In this document: positions 14,751 through 16,968 of the stretch, piece by piece
Numbering within the stretch: position 1 is the stretch's first letter
Layout: every line of letters begins with the position of its first letter
Assembly (NCBI GenBank): GCA_958438955.1
Contig: CAUBTS010000037.1
Location: 1-16,968, forward strand
Direction: 5' to 3'
Origin: an uncultured Collinsella sp.
GTDB lineage: Bacteria; Actinomycetota; Coriobacteriia; Coriobacteriales; Coriobacteriaceae
Length of the DNA: 16,968 nt
Notes under the pieces: model-generated
Databases searched by the model: none
What the model was told of the DNA's origin: nothing
The model's input: the letters and a program-made list of their open reading frames with translations, nothing else
Position numbers and translations under genes: made by a program

Positions 14751-14775
14751 GACCCCCTGACGGCCCACCAAAGCA
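14751..14775 (+). repeat. tRNA-Lys 3' end fragment (25 bases)
   Basis: Identical over 25 bases to 14575-14599: the 3' part of the T arm, the 3' acceptor strand, CCA and the next five bases. No D or anticodon arm precedes it, so it is not a functional tRNA. It is either a remnant of a third copy or an attachment-site-like direct repeat. Confidence 0.85.
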
Positions 14776-14779
14776 AGTT

Positions 14780-14811
14780 AAGACGGTCAACTTCGGTTGG
14801 CCGTCTTTTTT
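14780..14811 (+). terminator. Second intrinsic terminator, after the tRNA-Lys fragment
   Basis: A 12-bp stem with one G-U pair, AAGACGGTCAAC-TTCG-GTTGGCCGTCTT, has a UUCG tetraloop and a T run. No intact gene ends directly before it. Confidence 0.85.
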
Positions 14812-14859
14812 GTTGACCTTGCATGGGGTCGAACCCGAAAGGGCGCGGAGCTGAGAAAT
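14812..14859 (+). repeat. Tail repeat, copy 2
   Basis: Partner of 14635-14683, again directly after a terminator, with the same GGGGTCGAACCC T-arm complement (14825-14836). Confidence 0.75.
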
Positions 14860-14866
14860 CTGCACC

Positions 14867-14928
14867 GTGATTCCCTTAGGGAAAACACGGCTAAAGCCCC
14901 GTAGGCGTGTTCTCCTTAGAGGAATCAT
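14867..14928. other. Long imperfect hairpin between tRNA cluster and flavoprotein gene
   Basis: Arms 14867-14889 and 14906-14928 pair over 23 positions with two mismatches and three G-U pairs, around a 16-base loop. There is no U-run on either side, so it is not a standard terminator. It may be a small RNA structure or a decayed mobile-element end. Confidence 0.55.
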
Positions 14929-14986
14929 GCTCACAGGGCTCGATGCATGTTGAAAAGTTGTGATCAAACTCAAAGTGAGAATCGAT

Positions 14987-16513
14987 TTAGTCTGCTCGAT
15001 AGTGCGATCCGAGACTTTCGGTCCGCTTACGCATGGCTTTGACCATTTCCTGTGCTAGTCGAATCTGCGACTGTAGGCGGGCGAGGGCAGCGATTTCGCT
15101 GTCCTGGGCTTTCTGTGTGCTCAAGGTCGTTGCCTCCGTCTTCAAGCCCTCAAGCTCGTGTAGTGCTTCGGATAGGCCTGTTTCGGTGCGGTTGATCATG
15201 CAATAGGTACTCATCGTGTGCTTAAGGCTGCGGGTCAGGCGCTCGGCATCTGTTGTGGCAATGCCGTGCTGGGGGAGGGCGATATCCGCCTTCAGGGCTG
15301 TCTCAGGCTCTATCTGCGCTGCAAGGGCTGCCGATGCGCCTGCGATGCGCCCGAACACGATGCCGTTGGCGCTTGACAAGCCACCAATGCGATCGGCCCC
15401 GTGCATGCCGCCTGTCGCCTCGCCGCAAGCGTAGAGGCCCTCAACGCCCGTGTGCGCGGTCTTATCGATCTTGATGCCGCCGTTAGCGGCGTGGGCATAC
15501 ATCGCAACGCGCATCTCGTCAGTCGGGGCGATGCCGTGCTCGTCTTGCAGCCAGGTGGCAAAGGTCTGCACAAACTCTGGGACATCCTCGCGGGGGAAGT
15601 CGTAGTGGAGTGCCAGGCCTTCGACACCTGCCTGATCGATGACGAGATCGATAGCGCGGGAGGCCAAGCGTGACGTGAAGGGACCATATCCAGAGCGCTG
15701 CTCGAGCAGGTCGTCCAGCTTGTCGTCGGCAATATCTACCGGCTGGTCTACATGTACGTAGCGCCAGGTCTTCTCGTTAAAGACCAAGTTACGCCTGGGC
15801 TCGATGAAGCCGGGCATCATCTGCATGAACTCTATATTAGTAAGCGATGCGCCGTGCGCCAGTGCGATGGCCTGTGATGAGCTGAGCACGTCGGCGGAAG
15901 TGAGGCTTCGCTCGAACAGGCCACCCGTGCCACCGGCTGCGATGATCGTGGCTTTGGTAGCAAAGGGCACGATTCGATCTTCGGTGAGGTTGTAGAGCAC
16001 GGTTCCGGTGATTCTGCCGTTCGTGTCCTCAACAAGGTCGATAAGCTCATGGCGGGGGAGCAGGCGAATGCCGAGCGACTCGATCCGGGCTGTCAGAGCG
16101 TCCTCAAGGGGCTTGCGGGTGAGGCCGCGCCACATGCGCGTTTTGTGGTCAAAGCAGGGGATAAACTGCTTTTGCTGAGCGCTCTCAGCGTTTTGCGGAC
16201 GCTTGAGCTCAACGCCCAGGTCTTGCTCGAGCCATTCAATTGCCTGGGGAATGCCGTGGACAAACGTCTGGACAAGCTCGGGGTCGGCGACACCGCCGCC
16301 GACGGTCTGGATGGTGTCGATGAGGTCTTGTTCGTCGTCTTCGTTAACGGGTCCGATAAGCCCTAGGCCCCAGGTTCCAGGGAAGAAGCTCGATCCACTC
16401 ATGGTCTTGCCGGCGCTTGCCACAGTGACGGTTGCACCCGTGCGTGCCGCTTCGATGGCGGCGCAAAGGCCCGCAATGCCAGATCCAATTACCAGTACGT
16501 CAGTCGATTCCAT
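14987..16513 (-). CDS. FAD-dependent fumarate reductase/L-aspartate oxidase-like flavoprotein
   Basis: A 508-aa flavoprotein of the succinate dehydrogenase/fumarate reductase/NadB superfamily. The N-terminal FAD-binding Rossmann motif is VIGSGIAGLCAA (residues 8-19), and IIAAGGTGGLF is at 190-200. Catalytic-site counterparts are Arg282/Arg286 (SRLASRAID), the AHAANGGIKID block with His341, and MHGADRIGG with His371 and Arg375. The C-terminus is a helical domain rich in charged residues. There is no Tat or lipoprotein signal, so it is probably cytosolic. It likely performs an FAD-linked redox step on a dicarboxylate or related substrate. The exact substrate is unknown, and no iron-sulphur or membrane partner is adjacent. 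The ATG at 16513 (AAGGA 6 bases before) is preferred over an upstream in-frame TTG at 16570. Confidence 0.87.
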   Translation of the reverse strand: MESTDVLVIGSGIAGLCAAIEAARTGATVTVASAGKTMSGSSFFPGTWGLGLIGPVNEDDEQDLIDTIQTVGGGVADPELVQTFVHGIPQAIEWLEQDLGVELKRPQNAESAQQKQFIPCFDHKTRMWRGLTRKPLEDALTARIESLGIRLLPRHELIDLVEDTNGRITGTVLYNLTEDRIVPFATKATIIAAGGTGGLFERSLTSADVLSSSQAIALAHGASLTNIEFMQMMPGFIEPRRNLVFNEKTWRYVHVDQPVDIADDKLDDLLEQRSGYGPFTSRLASRAIDLVIDQAGVEGLALHYDFPREDVPEFVQTFATWLQDEHGIAPTDEMRVAMYAHAANGGIKIDKTAHTGVEGLYACGEATGGMHGADRIGGLSSANGIVFGRIAGASAALAAQIEPETALKADIALPQHGIATTDAERLTRSLKHTMSTYCMINRTETGLSEALHELEGLKTEATTLSTQKAQDSEIAALARLQSQIRLAQEMVKAMRKRTESLGSHYRAD

Positions 16514-16699
16514 CGGATTCCTTTCTCGTCCGGCGAATTGTCGCACGGGTGATCGGCAATGGGGCCGCAAAGACCCGGCAAATCGGTAAAGGGCAAATAT
16601 GGCAGGTGGGCGTCATGGACGCTCTGACACTCCATCTCATCACATCTCGTATTTCGTCCCAACTGATATATCGGCATTGGTGCCATGCGACAGCGCAAA

Positions 16700-16734
16700 C
16701 AAAAAGAGCCGCTACCCGAGTGGATAGCGGCTCT
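16700..16734 (-). terminator. Intrinsic terminator of the GGGtGRT gene
   Basis: On the minus strand, a perfect 10-bp stem (AGAGCCGCTA/TAGCGGCTCT) is followed by TTTTTG. It starts 35 bases past the stop codon. The remaining bases down to the flavoprotein start show no clear promoter. Confidence 0.88.
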
Positions 16735-16768
16735 AAAGCTCAACTATATGAGCATCGCGCGGGCGCGA

Positions 16769-16968
16769 TTAGGCCTTGAGGGCCTCCTCGACGGCGACAG
16801 CGCAGGCGACGGTGGCACCGACCATGGGGTTGTTGCCCATGCCGATGAGACCCATCATGTCGACGTGCGCAGGCACGGAGGAAGAACCGGCGAACTGGGC
16901 GTCGGAGTGCATGCGGCCCATGGTGTCGGTCATGCCGTAAGAGGCAGGGCCGGCGCCCATGTTGTCCG
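16769..16968 (-). CDS. GGGtGRT family protein, C-terminal end only
   Basis: Only the last 65 or so residues are in the window; the N-terminal part lies beyond the right edge. The segment DNMGAGPASYGMTDTMGRMH, the following SDAQFAGSSSVPAHVDMMG and the ending GMGNNPMVGATVACAVAVEE match my memory of the GGGtGRT family, named after a conserved glycine-rich motif that lies just upstream of this segment. The family is conserved in anaerobes such as clostridia and has no established function. A strong terminator follows. The identification rests on recall of the conserved C-terminus, without a search. Confidence 0.85.
   Translation of the reverse strand, partial: DNMGAGPASYGMTDTMGRMHSDAQFAGSSSVPAHVDMMGLIGMGNNPMVGATVACAVAVEEALKA

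Noticed and set aside
14695..14772. Third functional tRNA-Lys ending at the CCA near 14770
   Set aside because: Only the 3' 20 bases of the tRNA remain; no D arm, anticodon arm or 5' acceptor strand matches.
14602..14973. 123-residue minus-strand frame across the tRNA tail repeats
   Set aside because: Its repeated GSTPC.VNKK peptides come from reading the T-arm and terminator repeats backwards; a typical tRNA-region artefact.
1..16968. CRISPR array, prophage, transposase or toxin-antitoxin system
   Set aside because: No regularly spaced repeats, integrase, transposase or recognisable toxin/antitoxin pair was seen on either strand.

Overview
The window looks like a chromosomal segment of a GC-rich Gram-positive gut actinobacterium of the class Coriobacteriia, most likely Collinsella or a close relative. 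This is inferred from gene content and style: a Rho factor with a very long Ala/Lys/Arg-rich extension, a GGGtGRT-family protein, strong GC codon bias, and intergenic hairpins built around the core GGTGCCTGTCCCC. No 16S rRNA is present, so the genus is inference.

Layout, left to right. (1) A proline iminopeptidase-like hydrolase on the minus strand runs off the left edge and is divergent from proA (gamma-glutamyl phosphate reductase). (2) Convergent with proA are two minus-strand genes, an HD-domain protein and a CarD-type transcription regulator, each followed by a near-identical hairpin. (3) A 342-base AT-rich region with repeated TATGCA/TGCATA motifs separates the CarD-type gene from divergent argS. 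(4) After the argS terminator, about 550 bases without a credible gene hold a diverged repeat pair and other palindromic pieces. (5) rho (853 aa) has its own promoter and leader. (6) A promoter drives a two-gene unit: an unrecognised membrane-anchored acidic protein and a VanZ-family membrane protein, ended by a bidirectional terminator. (7) A ROK-family fructokinase-like gene and a class I aminotransferase lie on the minus strand, each apparently with its own promoter and/or terminator. (8) A plus-strand cluster, tRNA-His plus two identical tRNA-Lys(CTT), is followed by a duplicated tail module carrying a tRNA-Lys 3' fragment, several hairpins and two terminators. (9) A fumarate-reductase/NadB-like flavoprotein lies on the minus strand, followed by the C-terminal end of a GGGtGRT-family gene that runs off the right edge.

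Most genes are housekeeping (proline synthesis, arginyl-tRNA charging, transcription termination, tRNAs) or carbon and amino-acid metabolism, with short independent units rather than one large operon. No prophage, CRISPR array, transposase or defence island is visible. The most unusual parts are non-coding: the tRNA-Lys tail duplication, the repeat-rich argS-rho gap and the CarD-argS intergenic region. The long disordered Rho extension is the most interesting protein feature.
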